From Candidatus Vallotiella sp. (ex Adelges kitamiensis) (lineage in GTDB: Bacteria > Pseudomonadota > Gammaproteobacteria > Burkholderiales > Burkholderiaceae): DNA of 64,000 bases. Made by a program: the position numbers and the translations under genes. The stretch lies in contig NZ_CP080504.1 in NCBI RefSeq assembly GCF_020342435.1, forward strand, positions 1,007,081 to 1,071,080. Reading direction: 5' to 3'. Below are positions 1-9,961 of the stretch, piece by piece; position 1 is the first letter of the stretch, and every line of letters starts with the position of its first letter. Below the pieces are notes generated by a model. The model was not told the origin of the DNA and made no database searches. It worked only from the letters and a program-made list of their open reading frames with translations.

Positions 1-1
1 T

Positions 2-382
2 CCACACGCGGTGCAAATCGTCAATGATACTGATATTGCACCAGTACTCAGGGATGGGCCGGTAATCGAATTGCACGCGCACTTCCCAAACCAGGTGAAC
101 GCAGGATTCATGCAGATCGTCTCGCGGAACGAAATCAAACTGCGCGTCTATGAGCGTGGCGCAGGCGAAACGCTCGCATGTGGCTCGGGGGCTTGTGCAG
201 CGGTAGTATCTGGCATCCGACGGAAAGTATTAGACTCTCCCACACGGGTACGAATGAGAGGCGGTATACTAACCATATCATGGGCCGGACAGCGTGATAG
301 TAACGCTTCGGTTATGCTAGCTGGGCCAGCAAACACTGTCTTCGCGGGCGAAATCAATGTACCTGACTATTTTTTTGTGTAA
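2..382 (+). CDS. dapF: Diaminopimelate epimerase, C-terminal part (cut by window edge)
   Basis: DapF converts LL- to meso-diaminopimelate for lysine and peptidoglycan synthesis. The frame is open from base 2 and begins inside the conserved PHAVQ segment, so only about the last 126 residues are visible and the first catalytic cysteine lies outside the window. The second catalytic cysteine is present in the motif [13 protein letters not shown], and the sequence closely follows Burkholderia DapF. The stop at 380-382 looks native. The DUF484 relic and xerC follow on the same strand, which is the usual dapF-DUF484-xerC order. An intact dapF fits the retained wall-synthesis genes elsewhere in the window. 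Confidence 0.93.
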   Translation, partial: PHAVQIVNDTDIAPVLRDGPVIELHAHFPNQVNAGFMQIVSRNEIKLRVYERGAGETLACGSGACAAVVSGIRRKVLDSPTRVRMRGGILTISWAGQRDSNASVMLAGPANTVFAGEINVPDYFFV

Positions 383-448
383 GCACGATTACTACTCTAG
401 GCCACTAGAGATGTATGCGCTGAGCAGAAAAACCGGTCTTATACAGCT

Positions 449-712
449 ATGAACGGCCACATAGTCGTGAATTATATAATAGATGACCCAGAGTTCTTTG
501 ACTGCTCCATCTGGGTACAAGTATCATCGCAAAGTGCTAACAGCATCGACTACATTAAATCTTTAACTAATTATGATGGCTAGATTCAGGACTGCGCCCT
601 TAAAGCTATATAAGGGCTATAAGTGAACAATATTAGAACGTCTTGGAAAGCGAATACAACTATTTATTTAGCTTGCTTGCGCTTGGCTCACTAAAGCCTA
701 CACGGTAGATGG
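449..712 (+). pseudogene. Relic of a DUF484 (YigA-like) gene
   Basis: Between dapF and xerC, where proteobacteria usually carry a DUF484 gene of about 220 codons, only about 260 bp remain. An ATG at 449 opens a 44-codon frame containing VVNYIIDDPEFFDCS, which matches the N-terminal DUF484 pattern (VADYLxxNPEFFxxH). It stops at 581. Around 635-690 another frame reads LLALGSLKPTR, resembling the C-terminal DUF484 LLALGSxDPxRF segment. The middle is missing. This is best read as a gene reduced by internal deletion and frameshift. The assignment rests on synteny and two short matches. Confidence 0.6.
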
Positions 713-802
713 GAAGGTGTGACCACCGTCTTTCACAGAAGGCTGATAGCTCATAGGTGCCATGAACACGCCGGCTATGCGCTTACTAAACAAACATTCA
801 TT

Positions 803-1768
803 ATGTTAGCCTACTCGACGCCACTCTCTACTGATCTGATTGTTCGCTATCTAAATAGCTTGACCTACGAGCGTCGACTTTCAGTACATACTCTACGAGG
901 ATACGCTCATGAGCTGAGAATGCTATGCCAGTTAGCAGGCACCCGGAAATTTTCTGAACTAACACATCTCGATGTACGAGGAGCAGTACTGCGATTTCAT
1001 TCAGTTGGGCTTTCATCCCGATCAATTGCGCGTCGTCTATCGGTGTGGCGCAGTTTCTATCGCTGGCTCTCGCTACATCAACCTCTAACTATAAATCCGA
1101 TCGCTCGTCTACGTGCGCCAAGGGGGCCGAAAACACTTCCAAAAGCATTATCTGTTGATGACGCTGTTATCCTGATGGAGGCTTCGTGCATTAAAACAGC
1201 TAATGCATTACGAGATCGGGCAATTCTAGAGTTACTTTACTCTTGCGGGTTACGCTTAGCCGAACTTATTAACCTAGATATTACTTTTATTCATACCTCG
1301 CAATATCGCTCGGCGGGTTGGATTAATCTAAGCACAGCCGATGTAACCGTGCTAGGAAAAGGAGAGAGGCGCCGAATGGTACCGATCGGCAGCAAAGCGA
1401 TCGATGCGTTACATAATTGGCTCGCGATTCGCGATCGGTTCTTGAAGCACGACCCGAGCCCGCTGTTTTTATCAGCCCAGGGCATGCGTATGTCAGCAGG
1501 CGTCGTGCGAGAGCGAGTTAAACGAGCTGCGCTCTCTGCGGGTATTTCATCTCATGTACACCCACACGTGCTTCGGCACTCATTTGCAACGCACCTCCTG
1601 CAATCAAGCGGCAACTTGCGCGCAGTCCAAGAATTGCTCGGTCACTCAAGTGTCAAATCCACGCAGGTCTATACCTCTCTAGACTTCCAGCATCTTGCGC
1701 ATATCTATGATCAAGCCCATCCTCGTGCAAAAAAGCGATGTAATAGCCAACCGTCTATTATTAAATAG
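803..1768 (+). CDS. xerC: Tyrosine recombinase XerC
   Basis: XerC acts with XerD at dif to resolve chromosome dimers at the septum. The 321-residue product has an N-terminal SAM-like core-binding domain (about 1-100) and a C-terminal catalytic domain. The catalytic set is visible: R151 in CGLRLAEL, K186 in LGKGERR, H255/R258 in HVLRHSFATHLL, H281 in LLGHSSVKST and nucleophile Y290. The longer frame opens at a GTG at 719. The ATG at 803 is preferred because the family N-terminus aligns from there, and the extra 28 residues have no family counterpart and overlap eroded DUF484 sequence. The insertion before the catalytic lysine (SQYRSAGWI) is typical of Burkholderia XerC. Confidence 0.93.
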   Translation: MLAYSTPLSTDLIVRYLNSLTYERRLSVHTLRGYAHELRMLCQLAGTRKFSELTHLDVRGAVLRFHSVGLSSRSIARRLSVWRSFYRWLSLHQPLTINPIARLRAPRGPKTLPKALSVDDAVILMEASCIKTANALRDRAILELLYSCGLRLAELINLDITFIHTSQYRSAGWINLSTADVTVLGKGERRRMVPIGSKAIDALHNWLAIRDRFLKHDPSPLFLSAQGMRMSAGVVRERVKRAALSAGISSHVHPHVLRHSFATHLLQSSGNLRAVQELLGHSSVKSTQVYTSLDFQHLAHIYDQAHPRAKKRCNSQPSIIK

Positions 1769-3339
1769 AATCGTATTCAAAAGCGATTTTTCCTATTCTA
1801 GAAATATCTCATGTATTACAGCTCTTTTTTAAAGAAGGCGGCAGCTTATTTGGAGCAATATTGATAATTATTGCGAGAAACTCGATAGTAGTGTACGAAA
1901 GATTACAACTCACTATTAAATATACTCTAACACTAGAGTATGTATCTATCCAGTAAAGTATGACCCGCACAAACTACGCGCATGCATGCAAGTCACTGAC
2001 CTCTACATCGAGCATCAGAACAATCAGTTATTGCATAAGAATATGATAGCTGAGCGTATCGTACTGAATTTTGGCTGCTATTAGCGATTTTAAATAGATA
2101 AGCGGCTAGGTAGTAATATATAAGAGATCTATAGATGTTTATCTACGATAAACTATAAGCTTTACCCCCCCAAAAAAGCAAGGCGATAAAATTGTTATGA
2201 TTTTATATGAATCCAGAGAAGAAAATAGCAATACCTGTATCTTTACAGCGGGAACTAATAAAATTGAGTACCTCAATAAATAATCATCATATCTGTAGTA
2301 TTATTTAATATAATTTTTTTATGCCTTGCTGAGAAACAATACGCAGATTAGCGTAAGTGTATAAACAAAATAGATACGCGCTCTATCGAGCTATGGTCGA
2401 TAAAAGCATATAAATTTGTACGCAGTATAAAATAAGGTAGGCGAATACATGACTAACATGAAGTAGTTATCTTTTCTCACTGCTTGTTCATCAAGATAAC
2501 TAATCTATGTCGAACAAGACGACACCTCCCTTAATCTTCTCATTAATTTGGATCAAGATACGGCACCCATTTCCTGTAGCTAATATCGACAACATAGACG
2601 CCAAGAAAATCTTTAACTTAAAAAGATTCAATCTGAAATAAATTTTTAATACAGACTCCCGAACCGAGAACAAGCTAGCTCACGCATACTATTGAATCAT
2701 AAGTATTATGCCCATAATTATCGTGATTACATACATGTTTATGATGTCGCACATCACAAACAAAAATAAGTTAATAGTCTCTGGTAGCTTACCAGACCTA
2801 GAGTCTCAAAAATTTTTAATATTTTCTTCGTAGCATTGTGTAAATCTTAAATGAACATTTAATACAACTATATAGTCATTTTTTTCATAAACAAAGTTGA
2901 CTACATAGCTAGCATATTCTTACTAGAAAGAAATGATTAAAAATAAACTCTGATGTGGCAAGGTCATGCATCAAACCATTGAGTCTCGGCAGAGTGTGAA
3001 ATACGCGTTAACCTCTCTCGCTAGAGATGTCGCTTTTGTAAAAAATAAGCTTGGTCTAATTTTATTTTTACTGTCGTATATTGTGACATTCGAAACGCTG
3101 CCGGAAAGACTTTTTCGGACTTCGAAAACCTTTAGTAATATTTATAGACGCTTTTGGAACTGATTGCAGTTCAGTTACAATCGGTGCTATAGCAAAACAA
3201 TAACGATACAGTACCGAAAAGAGTTTGCCTTCCAGTAGCCGCTGAATTTTACAGAACGAATCTGGCATACCACAATTTCGGCTACGGTAAACGCAAATAA
3301 TGCTCGACCCCGCGACTTATAATAAAGACATCCAGCTAG
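1769..3339. other. Decayed intergenic region between xerC and dksA
   Basis: About 1.6 kb of AT-rich sequence with no recognisable gene. A 65-codon frame at 2966-3163 and an overlapping minus frame resemble nothing known. Small inverted repeats occur: 1922-1941 (7-bp arms), 2464-2502 (10-bp arms, 19-nt loop) and 2780-2796 (tctggta/taccaga, 3-nt loop). In Burkholderia a CobW-type GTPase commonly precedes dksA, but no trace of it was found. Confidence 0.6.
3318..3323 (+). promoter_or_regulatory. Possible -10 element for dksA
   Basis: TATAAT lies 17 bp before the dksA start codon and follows the GC-rich tract gaccccgcgac. No convincing -35 is seen, and the implied leader would be only about 10 nt. 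This is a weak call. Confidence 0.25.
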
Positions 3340-3759
3340 ATGACGACAACACGACTTTTAACCGAAGCTGAAATCCTACAAATGCAAGACCAGGATTACA
3401 TGAAGGAAGATCAGCTTTTTTTCTTCAAACACAGGCTCGAACAGTTACAGACAGAAATCCTACACAATGTTGGACAGACAACGGAAAATCTCAGGGAAAC
3501 TGTTATCGTACCTGATCCGGCTGATCGAGCGACGATCGAGGAAGAGCACGCACTTGAGCTTCGCACGCGCGACCGTGAACGCAAGTTATTAAAGAAAGTG
3601 CAGCAATCTCTTGCGAGAATCGAAACTGGTGAATATGGTTGGTGTGAAGAAACTGGTGAACCAATTGGCATTCCGCGTCTGCTTGCTCGGCCAACTGCGA
3701 CACTCTCTCTAGAGGCACAGAAACGTCGCGAACTTCGACAAAAATTGTTTAGCGATTAA
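3340..3759 (+). CDS. dksA: RNA polymerase-binding transcription factor DksA
   Basis: DksA enters the RNA polymerase secondary channel and, with ppGpp, adjusts rRNA and amino-acid promoters. The 139-residue protein has the long N-terminal coiled coil, with the tip motif DPADRA (59-64) carrying the acidic residues needed for activity. The C-terminal globular region keeps only one cysteine (C102, GWCEETGEPIG) where E. coli DksA has four zinc ligands; TLSLEAQKRR replaces the second CxxC. This low-cysteine form is the usual one in Burkholderia-type DksA, so it is not damage. It lies upstream of hslVU as in relatives, with a large palindrome between. Confidence 0.93.
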   Translation: MTTTRLLTEAEILQMQDQDYMKEDQLFFFKHRLEQLQTEILHNVGQTTENLRETVIVPDPADRATIEEEHALELRTRDRERKLLKKVQQSLARIETGEYGWCEETGEPIGIPRLLARPTATLSLEAQKRRELRQKLFSD

Positions 3760-3820
3760 AATATAGTGAGACGAATAATTGGAGATTATGTAATAAGCGC
3801 GCTTTTTAATTTATAGTAAG

Positions 3821-3848
3821 CTTACGGCAAGAATATTCTTGCCGTAAG
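3821..3848. repeat. 28-bp perfect palindrome downstream of dksA
   Basis: The half-sites cttacggcaagaat and attcttgccgtaag are exact reverse complements with no spacer. It lies 61 bp after dksA and 151 bp before hslV. No T-run follows on either strand, so it is not an ordinary intrinsic terminator. It could be a cruciform, a dyad operator, a strong RNA hairpin protecting the dksA 3' end, or a template-switch product. Confidence 0.85.
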
Positions 3849-3901
3849 AATATCACGAAGACGTATTATGGTCACAATAACACTGTCTCTCGTTCGAACA
3901 C

Positions 3902-3929
3902 CTTGATATTATGCAAGCTGCCCTAAGAT
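3902..3929 (+). promoter_or_regulatory. Heat-shock (sigma-32-like) promoter candidate for hslVU
   Basis: cttgata, 12 nt, then ccctaagat resembles the sigma-32 pattern CTTGAAA-N13-15-CCCATnT. It lies about 70 bp before hslV. hslVU is a classical heat-shock operon, so the position makes sense. The spacing is slightly short and the match imperfect. Confidence 0.4.
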
Positions 3930-3999
3930 AGGCGGGAACGCGTAGTCTTAGTCTTGTCCTGCGGATGCTTGCGCGGACCTCGACTTAAAGGAATTCTAT

Positions 4000-4536
4000 A
4001 TGGAGCAATATCACAGCACAACTATAGTCTCAGTACGGCGAAGCGATAGTGCTGCATTAGGTGGCGACGGTCAAGTGACGCTAGGGAATATCGTCATGAA
4101 GGGTGGTGCTAAGAAGGTTCGTCGCATCTACGGTGGAAAAGTTTTGGTAGGCTTTGCCGGCGGCACTGCCGACGCATTCTCACTGCTAGATCGCTTTGAA
4201 GGTAAGCTAGAAAAACACCAAGGCAACCTAACCCGAGCTGCTGTCCAGCTAGCTAAAGATTGGCGAACCGACCGCATGCTACGCCGCTTAGAAGCAATGC
4301 TAATTGCCGCTAACGCGGAAACAACACTTGTAATTACAGGAAATGGTGACGTGCTTGATCCAGAAAATGGTATATGCGCTATCGGATCAGGTGGCGCATA
4401 CGCACAAGCGGCGGCCCGGGCACTTGTGGAGAATACTGAGCTAAGTGCACGTGATATTGTTGAAAAGTCACTTGAAATTGCCGGCGATATGTGTATCTAT
4501 ACGAATCATAACCGCATTATTGAAATCATCAAATAA
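4000..4536 (+). CDS. hslV: ATP-dependent protease subunit HslV
   Basis: HslV is the peptidase dodecamer of the HslUV (ClpYQ) protease, which degrades misfolded and regulatory proteins in the cytoplasm. The 178-residue protein carries the N-terminal catalytic threonine at T7 (in STTIVSVRR) after a six-residue propeptide, as in Burkholderia. Also visible are GGDGQVTLG, the lysine-rich [19 protein letters not shown] and [13 protein letters not shown], all family signatures. The start is supported by the purine-rich aaaggaa about 7 bp upstream. hslU follows after a 91-bp gap, and expression is probably from the heat-shock-like promoter near 3902. Confidence 0.97.
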   Translation: MEQYHSTTIVSVRRSDSAALGGDGQVTLGNIVMKGGAKKVRRIYGGKVLVGFAGGTADAFSLLDRFEGKLEKHQGNLTRAAVQLAKDWRTDRMLRRLEAMLIAANAETTLVITGNGDVLDPENGICAIGSGGAYAQAAARALVENTELSARDIVEKSLEIAGDMCIYTNHNRIIEIIK

Positions 4537-4627
4537 ATAAACTGGCTGCTCCAAGCGACACTACACAGTCTATTGTGTCTGCGTATTAAAGCTTAAGGGC
4601 CGATTCAGGCTCGGCGCTATCTAAAGA

Positions 4628-5968
4628 ATGTCAAACATGACTACTATGACTCCCGCTGAAATCGTCTCTGAATTAAATAAGAATATCATTGGCCAGAACC
4701 GCGCCAAGCGCGCGGTCGCAGTCGCATTACGCAACCGCTGGCGCCGCCAGCAGGTGCTAGAACCGTTGCGCCAAGAAATCACTCCGAAAAACATTCTTAT
4801 GATCGGACCGACTGGCGTGGGAAAGACGGAGATTGCACGCCGCCTAGCTAAGCTTGCAGATGCACCCTTTATTAAAATTGAGGCTACAAAGTTCACAGAA
4901 GTCGGATACGTCGGACGCGATGTCGATAGTATCATACGCGATCTAATCGATATATCAGTTAAACAAACACGTGAATCAGAAATACGAAAAGTATGCAGGA
5001 AAGCTAAGGAACTTGCAGAGAACCGGATCTTAGATATCCTTCTACCACAAGCAAGTCCAGATAGCTGCAGCCCAACTAGCGAAGAGAGTGAGAACATAAC
5101 ACGCCAGACATTTCGAAAAAGGCTGCGTGAAGGCCATCTCAACGATAAAGAAATCGAGCTTGATATTGAGATGCCACAGACTAGTATGGATATTATGGGC
5201 CCACCTGGAATGGAGGAAATGACGGAGCAAATCCGTTCGATGTTTGCTAATCTCAGCGGAGGTAAGAAGCAGCATCGCAAAGCAAAAATCAAGGAAGCCT
5301 TGAGGCTATTGACCGATGAAGAATCCGCTAAGATGATTAACGAAGAAGATATCAAGACCCGCGCAGTACAGATTGCCGAGCAAAACGGCATCGTATTTCT
5401 CGACGAGATTGATAAAATTACATCGCGCCAGGAAAATAGTGGAAGTGAAATATCGCGCCAAGGTGTACAGCGCGACTTACTACCGCTCGTTGAGGGCACA
5501 ACGATCAACACTAAGTATGGTATGGTGAAAACTGATCACATTTTATTTATTGCTAGTGGTGCGTTTCACCTATCTAAACCAAGCGATCTAATTCCTGAAC
5601 TTCAAGGGCGATTCCCGATTCGCGTCGAACTTGATTCATTATCAGTCGGTGATTTTGAATCGATTCTAGTGAGTACTGACGCTAGCCTGGTTAAACAATA
5701 TCAAGCACTAATTGCCACTGAGGATGTACACCTTGAGTTTACTGAAGATGGCATTAAGCGATTAGCTGAAATCGCCTTTTCAGTGAACGAAAAGACTGAG
5801 AATATCGGCGCGCGAAGATTGTACACAGTAATTGAAAGGCTTCTCGAAGAAGTTTCGTTCTCGGCTGGCAGCAATTCTAGCCAAGCAATCAAGATCAACT
5901 CTACATACGTTGATAACGCGCTACATGACGTGTCGAAAAATGAAGATTTATCACGCTACGTGCTATAA
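4628..5968 (+). CDS. hslU: HslU ATPase, unfoldase subunit of HslUV protease
   Basis: HslU is the AAA+ hexamer that unfolds substrates and threads them into HslV. The 446-residue protein has Walker A GPTGVGKT (60-67), the pore loop GYVGRD (93-98), an intermediate I-domain of about 110-230, Walker B IVFLDEID (255-262) and the C-terminal sensor region [12 protein letters not shown]. The extreme C-terminus, SRYVL, is the segment that docks into HslV and activates it. Length is normal. It is transcribed with hslV, and the argB pseudogene lies about 1 kb downstream. Confidence 0.97.
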   Translation: MSNMTTMTPAEIVSELNKNIIGQNRAKRAVAVALRNRWRRQQVLEPLRQEITPKNILMIGPTGVGKTEIARRLAKLADAPFIKIEATKFTEVGYVGRDVDSIIRDLIDISVKQTRESEIRKVCRKAKELAENRILDILLPQASPDSCSPTSEESENITRQTFRKRLREGHLNDKEIELDIEMPQTSMDIMGPPGMEEMTEQIRSMFANLSGGKKQHRKAKIKEALRLLTDEESAKMINEEDIKTRAVQIAEQNGIVFLDEIDKITSRQENSGSEISRQGVQRDLLPLVEGTTINTKYGMVKTDHILFIASGAFHLSKPSDLIPELQGRFPIRVELDSLSVGDFESILVSTDASLVKQYQALIATEDVHLEFTEDGIKRLAEIAFSVNEKTENIGARRLYTVIERLLEEVSFSAGSNSSQAIKINSTYVDNALHDVSKNEDLSRYVL

Positions 5969-6997
5969 ATCGGCTTGAGACACGTATTCACTTCTCACGA
6001 TTATTTCGTGTTGTAGCGGACGACAGATCTTCTCTATATGCACAGTCTCTTAAGTATTAGACTGATTCGGTCACGATGCGCTGAATACTGCTCCAATAAA
6101 ATCTGTACCACTAACAACGGTATCAAATTTTTAGGTATCCCCTCAGATATATAAAGTAGAACAATATCTCTGCCGCTTACTATCTTATCTAGATAGTCAG
6201 CGGCTCTATCTTTGATAGTTAGCACCTTATTGCTTATTTGTATACTCGATAAAATAAGGATCTGTGCCACACACTGCAGTGTATGCAAATGGTTAGATTG
6301 AATCTAATGCAGTAAAGACTATATATCATCAAGGCTAGGCGCGCTTTTTGCGGTTAGACTATCCAATAAAAGAATAGTATTAAACCCTGTTAGGGTAAGC
6401 CAAGAATATGAATAGAGGCAAACATCATCTCATCGTTTAGCGCCAGAAAGTTAATTCTGATGATTAAATATCTTTGTTAAATACATTAAATTGTTATCAT
6501 TAAATAAGTATCAATAGTAAATAACTTCTAAATTTGGTCAATTTCGACGAACGCGCTTAACTACACACTATCTTCGTTAAATACATTGATATAAAATAAA
6601 TCAATACCTGAGAACCTTCTTACGCTTCAATACGTTACTGAACTAGTTTAAACGCATGATTCAGGTGAAATACATGAAAACTATAATCGCGAATATTAAA
6701 GAGCGGCGTACTCTATCGCATATAGTCTTCTATTACTACTAATTCTCAGTTAATCCGAACTATATTCCCGATCAGGATAGTTTTGATCTGCCTAACTGCC
6801 CCGACATCGAGAGCTAATACGTTAGTAGGCACTTGCCGATCCCTTGTTGGTTTTCGGTAAATGCATATACGTGTTACGAAATCACTGTTTCTAAACAAAT
6901 ACATTTAAACGTAATAGAGGCACGGTTAAGACAAATAACACTGTGTTAACATCTCAACTCTGTAAAATAGAATTTTCCTCCTTAGCCCGTTAAAACT
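5969..6997. other. Decayed intergenic region between hslU and the argB pseudogene
   Basis: About 1 kb of AT-rich DNA with no recognised coding sequence. Relatives place argB close behind hslU, so this gap may be eroded sequence or an expansion. It holds a 19-bp near-exact direct repeat (6469-6487 and 6569-6587) and small inverted repeats such as ctatct/agatag near 6179-6195. Confidence 0.55.
6469..6587 (+). repeat. Pair of 19-bp direct repeats exactly 100 bp apart
   Basis: tatcttTgttaaatacatt at 6469-6487 and tatcttCgttaaatacatt at 6569-6587 differ at one base. Both lie in non-coding DNA between hslU and the argB relic. They could be remnants of a local duplication or chance in AT-rich DNA. 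Confidence 0.6.
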
Positions 6998-7895
6998 ATG
7001 TCTGATACTAAGGATCTTTCAGCGATCTCATCCGTGCTAAAGACCAAAATTCCTGCGGAAGCACTACCTTATATCTCTCAATATCATAGCAAAACTGTTG
7101 TGATTAAATACAGTGGCCATGCGATGATAGAGGATCACTTACAACAAAGTTTTGCACACGATGCAGTTTTACTAAAGCGAGTAGGAATTAATCCAGTTAT
7201 TATCCATAGCGGAGGCCCCCTCAGATTGACCAAGGGCTCAAGAAAATTAAAAAGCAGAACATATTTGTACAAGGCATGCGTGTAACAAACTAGGAAATGA
7301 TGAAGATCATAGCGTGGGCGATCAGAAACCAAGTACAACAAAATATAGTCACACTAATTAACAATTTTGGTGGTCACGCATTGGCTCAACAGGAAGGGAT
7401 AGCGGACTAATCTATACACACAAACTGCTAATATAGGATAAAGAAAAACCGGGTAAATATCCTTTATATTGGTTAAGTTGGCGAGATTAAGGAAGTTAAT
7501 CCAGCAGTTGTACAGATGCTTCAGAATAATATATTTATCCCGGGGTATGTCGCCAAACGGGTTTAGAAGAGACGGGCTCGCGTATAATATTAGCACAGAT
7601 GTAGCTGGGGCCAGGCTAGCAGTCGCAATTAAATCGGGAAATAGTCATCACGACAAATACAGTGGGCGTAATAGACAAAATCGGTGTACCACTCAGGGAT
7701 TTATCAGAATATGATATCGATTTACTACTCGCTGAGAGTATGATTTCGGATAGCATGTTGCTAAAATTTCGTCTGCGTTAGGCGCAGCTAGAGTGGTGTA
7801 CACTCGTACATATTATTGATGGACGCGTTTAGCACTCAATATGGCTCGAAATCCCGACTAAACAGTCTTTTGGAGTAATGATGCGATCTCGCTGA
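6998..7895 (+). pseudogene. argB: Acetylglutamate kinase, inactivated
   Basis: ArgB phosphorylates N-acetylglutamate in arginine synthesis. The whole length is still traceable across frames. It begins [20 protein letters not shown], keeps [12 protein letters not shown] (for KYGGNAM) and [12 protein letters not shown], then shifts frame at about 7220. Later segments are QGMRVTN followed by a stop, VTLINNFGGHAL, VGEIKEVNPAVVQML, RRDGLAYNISTDVAGARLAVAI, DKIGVPLRDLSEYDIDLLL, VHIIDGRV and SFGVMMRS before 7895. Several stops and indels interrupt it, and catalytic residues are altered (GGNAM to SGHAM). The position after hslVU is the normal Burkholderia one. It is certainly non-functional as a full-length kinase. 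Confidence 0.92.
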
Positions 7896-8585
7896 CTTTT
7901 GCTAAACTGCAAGAAAGCGTATTGTACGCAGTGTCTAGTAGATTATTGTATCAATTTACTAATTCGATCACAGGCATGCGCACCCAAGATCTGGCTCAAG
8001 CAATTATCAGTATTTTTGCACACCCTAAGCAGGCGAATAAAACATAGACAAAAAGATGATTCAATCGGTATTGATGTTCTAAACACCTGTCAGCTCACTG
8101 TATTACTATGGCTAAACGTAGTTTGTTGCTTACTGACTAGGAACTAATAATTGAGATCTTTAACGTACTCAATGTTCCTCCTCCAAATGACGTTTGTCTG
8201 TCACGTGCTAAGGCTAAGCACAGCCTACTATGTAGCGAGGATGTATGAACATGAGCTAAAATTTAATCTCTATAGACAACAAAGTGGACGCACGCAAGCT
8301 ATTCGATATAACATAGTTTTGTATGATTAATATTAATAACTTTAACCCCTGCCTTGTCTTAAATAGACTTATAAGTATCGACCTGTCTACTAGACAATCT
8401 TATAATGCATGCCTTTCTAGTCATTATGCATTTCGCTGGGGTGATAAAAGCGCGCTCGCTGGCATGCAAGCTTTCGCTTAGAGCATTCCATGCGCAATCC
8501 AATACAGGACAAACTAACGTAGTAGCCTTATTATTAGGCCATCACGCCCAAAATTTGACCGGCCCCGTTCGTTCACCGCAAACTC
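7896..8585. other. Decayed region between the argB relic and ampG, with one unassigned open stretch
   Basis: A 50-codon open stretch ends at a TAG at 8045-8047 and contains FAKLQESVLYAVSSRLL and TNSITGMRTQDLAQAIISIF. It lacks a start codon. In relatives an HAD phosphatase and the TetR-type nucleoid-occlusion gene slmA lie near argB. The fragment resembles the SlmA segment FxLINQIT...AQAxAI only loosely. Otherwise no gene is seen. A frame at 8405-8749 overlaps the start of ampG and is not considered real. Confidence 0.4.
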
Positions 8586-9869
8586 ATGTCCACTCCGCCT
8601 TACGAAGCCCGCACACTAGCCGAACACGATTCTCACTCAGGTTGGCGACTCTACCTCAATACACGTATGTTAATATGCGTGTTTCTTGGATTTACATCGG
8701 GCCTGCCGCTCTTCACACTCTTAAATCTGGTACAGGCGTGGCTTCGTAGCGGCGGCGTTGATATCAAGACTATTGGTCTCTTCGCGCTGTTGCAATTTCC
8801 GTATACGTGGAAATTTGTATGGGCACCGCTAATGGACCGCTTTGTGCCTAGATTTGGCCGATGGCGCCCTGGTCGCCGACGCGGCTGGATATTACTAACC
8901 CAGATCGGCGTTTTAATTCTAATCGCTACGATCGGCTTTGTATCGCCGACTAACTCGATACGAACGGTAGCTATACTTGCTGCCGCTCTTGCATTCGCAA
9001 GTGCGAGCCTAGACATTATGCTCGACGCATACCGACGCGAACTGTTAAAAGATACTGAGCAAGGTCTAGGCACAGCAATCCACGTCAACGCATATAAGCT
9101 GGCCTCTCTTATACCTGGTTCGATGTCATTAATTTTAGCGGACCATTTTCCTTGGTCGACAGTTTTTGCTGTCACTGCGGCGTTTATGCTTCCAGGCGTG
9201 GTGACAGCCCTCATGTTACGCGAGCCGCATATACAGAGCACACTACCTCATTCTCTAGAAGAGGCTGTGCTAATGCCATTTCGGGAATTCGTCGCACGTG
9301 ATGGTGCAAAACAAGCCCTGATTCTGCTAGCGTTCGTTTTTCTATATAAGCTCGGCGATAATATGGCAACCTCGCTAGCAACGTCGTTCTATCTAGATAT
9401 CGGCTTTACAAAAACTGAAATTGGACTAGTATCTAAAACTAGCAGCTTCTGGGCAAGCATTGCTGGTGGCATTTTTGGTGGCATGTGGCTAATGCGAATT
9501 GGCACAGCCCGCGGTTTATGGATTTTTGGCATCGCGCAGATAGTTGCGGTACTCGGTTTTGCAGCACTCGCTCGAACGGGTTATACACTACCCGGACTGG
9601 CCATGGTTATAAGCCTCGAGGCATTCGCTACAGGTCTAGGTACAGCCGCGTTTACAACATATATCGCTGGGACAACTGATCCGCGTTATACTGCAACGCA
9701 GTTCGCGTTATTTACTAGCCTCGCATCAGTACCTCGAACATTTGCTAATGCTGGTGCTGGCTATATTGTTTCTAAAATTGGATGGTTTGAGTTTTTTTTG
9801 CTGTGCGCCATACTAGCAATTCCAGGGATGCTATTATTACCACGGATCGCACCATGGAAAACACGTTAA
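8586..9869 (+). CDS. ampG: AmpG-family muropeptide permease (MFS)
   Basis: AmpG imports GlcNAc-anhydroMurNAc-peptides released during wall turnover, so they can be recycled in the cytoplasm. The 427-residue protein is an MFS carrier with about 12 membrane segments. The N-terminal half has the AmpG signatures FTSGLPLFTL, LLQFPYTWKFVWAPLMDR and ASLDIMLDAYRRELL; the C-terminal half has YKLGDNMATSLATSFY and AGTTDPRYTATQFALFTS. Start at 8586 (MSTPPYEART) matches the usual length. No operon partner remains. It fits a cell that still builds and recycles peptidoglycan. Confidence 0.93.
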   Translation: MSTPPYEARTLAEHDSHSGWRLYLNTRMLICVFLGFTSGLPLFTLLNLVQAWLRSGGVDIKTIGLFALLQFPYTWKFVWAPLMDRFVPRFGRWRPGRRRGWILLTQIGVLILIATIGFVSPTNSIRTVAILAAALAFASASLDIMLDAYRRELLKDTEQGLGTAIHVNAYKLASLIPGSMSLILADHFPWSTVFAVTAAFMLPGVVTALMLREPHIQSTLPHSLEEAVLMPFREFVARDGAKQALILLAFVFLYKLGDNMATSLATSFYLDIGFTKTEIGLVSKTSSFWASIAGGIFGGMWLMRIGTARGLWIFGIAQIVAVLGFAALARTGYTLPGLAMVISLEAFATGLGTAAFTTYIAGTTDPRYTATQFALFTSLASVPRTFANAGAGYIVSKIGWFEFFLLCAILAIPGMLLLPRIAPWKTR

Positions 9870-9961
9870 ACTAGAGTAGTGTGTGATTTTTATCATAACA
9901 GCTTCATCTGCATAGCAGGCGGGGTTCGTTTAAGTAATATCAGTTATACGCAAGCGCGTTA

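Noticed and set aside
3340-3759. Loss of zinc-finger cysteines in DksA as a mutation
   Set aside because: The single-cysteine form with TLSLEAQ is normal for Burkholderia-type DksA.
4621-5511. 296-codon minus-strand frame inside hslU
   Set aside because: It is antisense to a textbook hslU, Ser/Arg/Ile-rich without any motif, and is explained as a codon-bias shadow.
8405-8749. 114-codon frame overlapping the ampG start
   Set aside because: It overlaps ampG in another frame and has no family match; the AmpG frame is clearly the real one.
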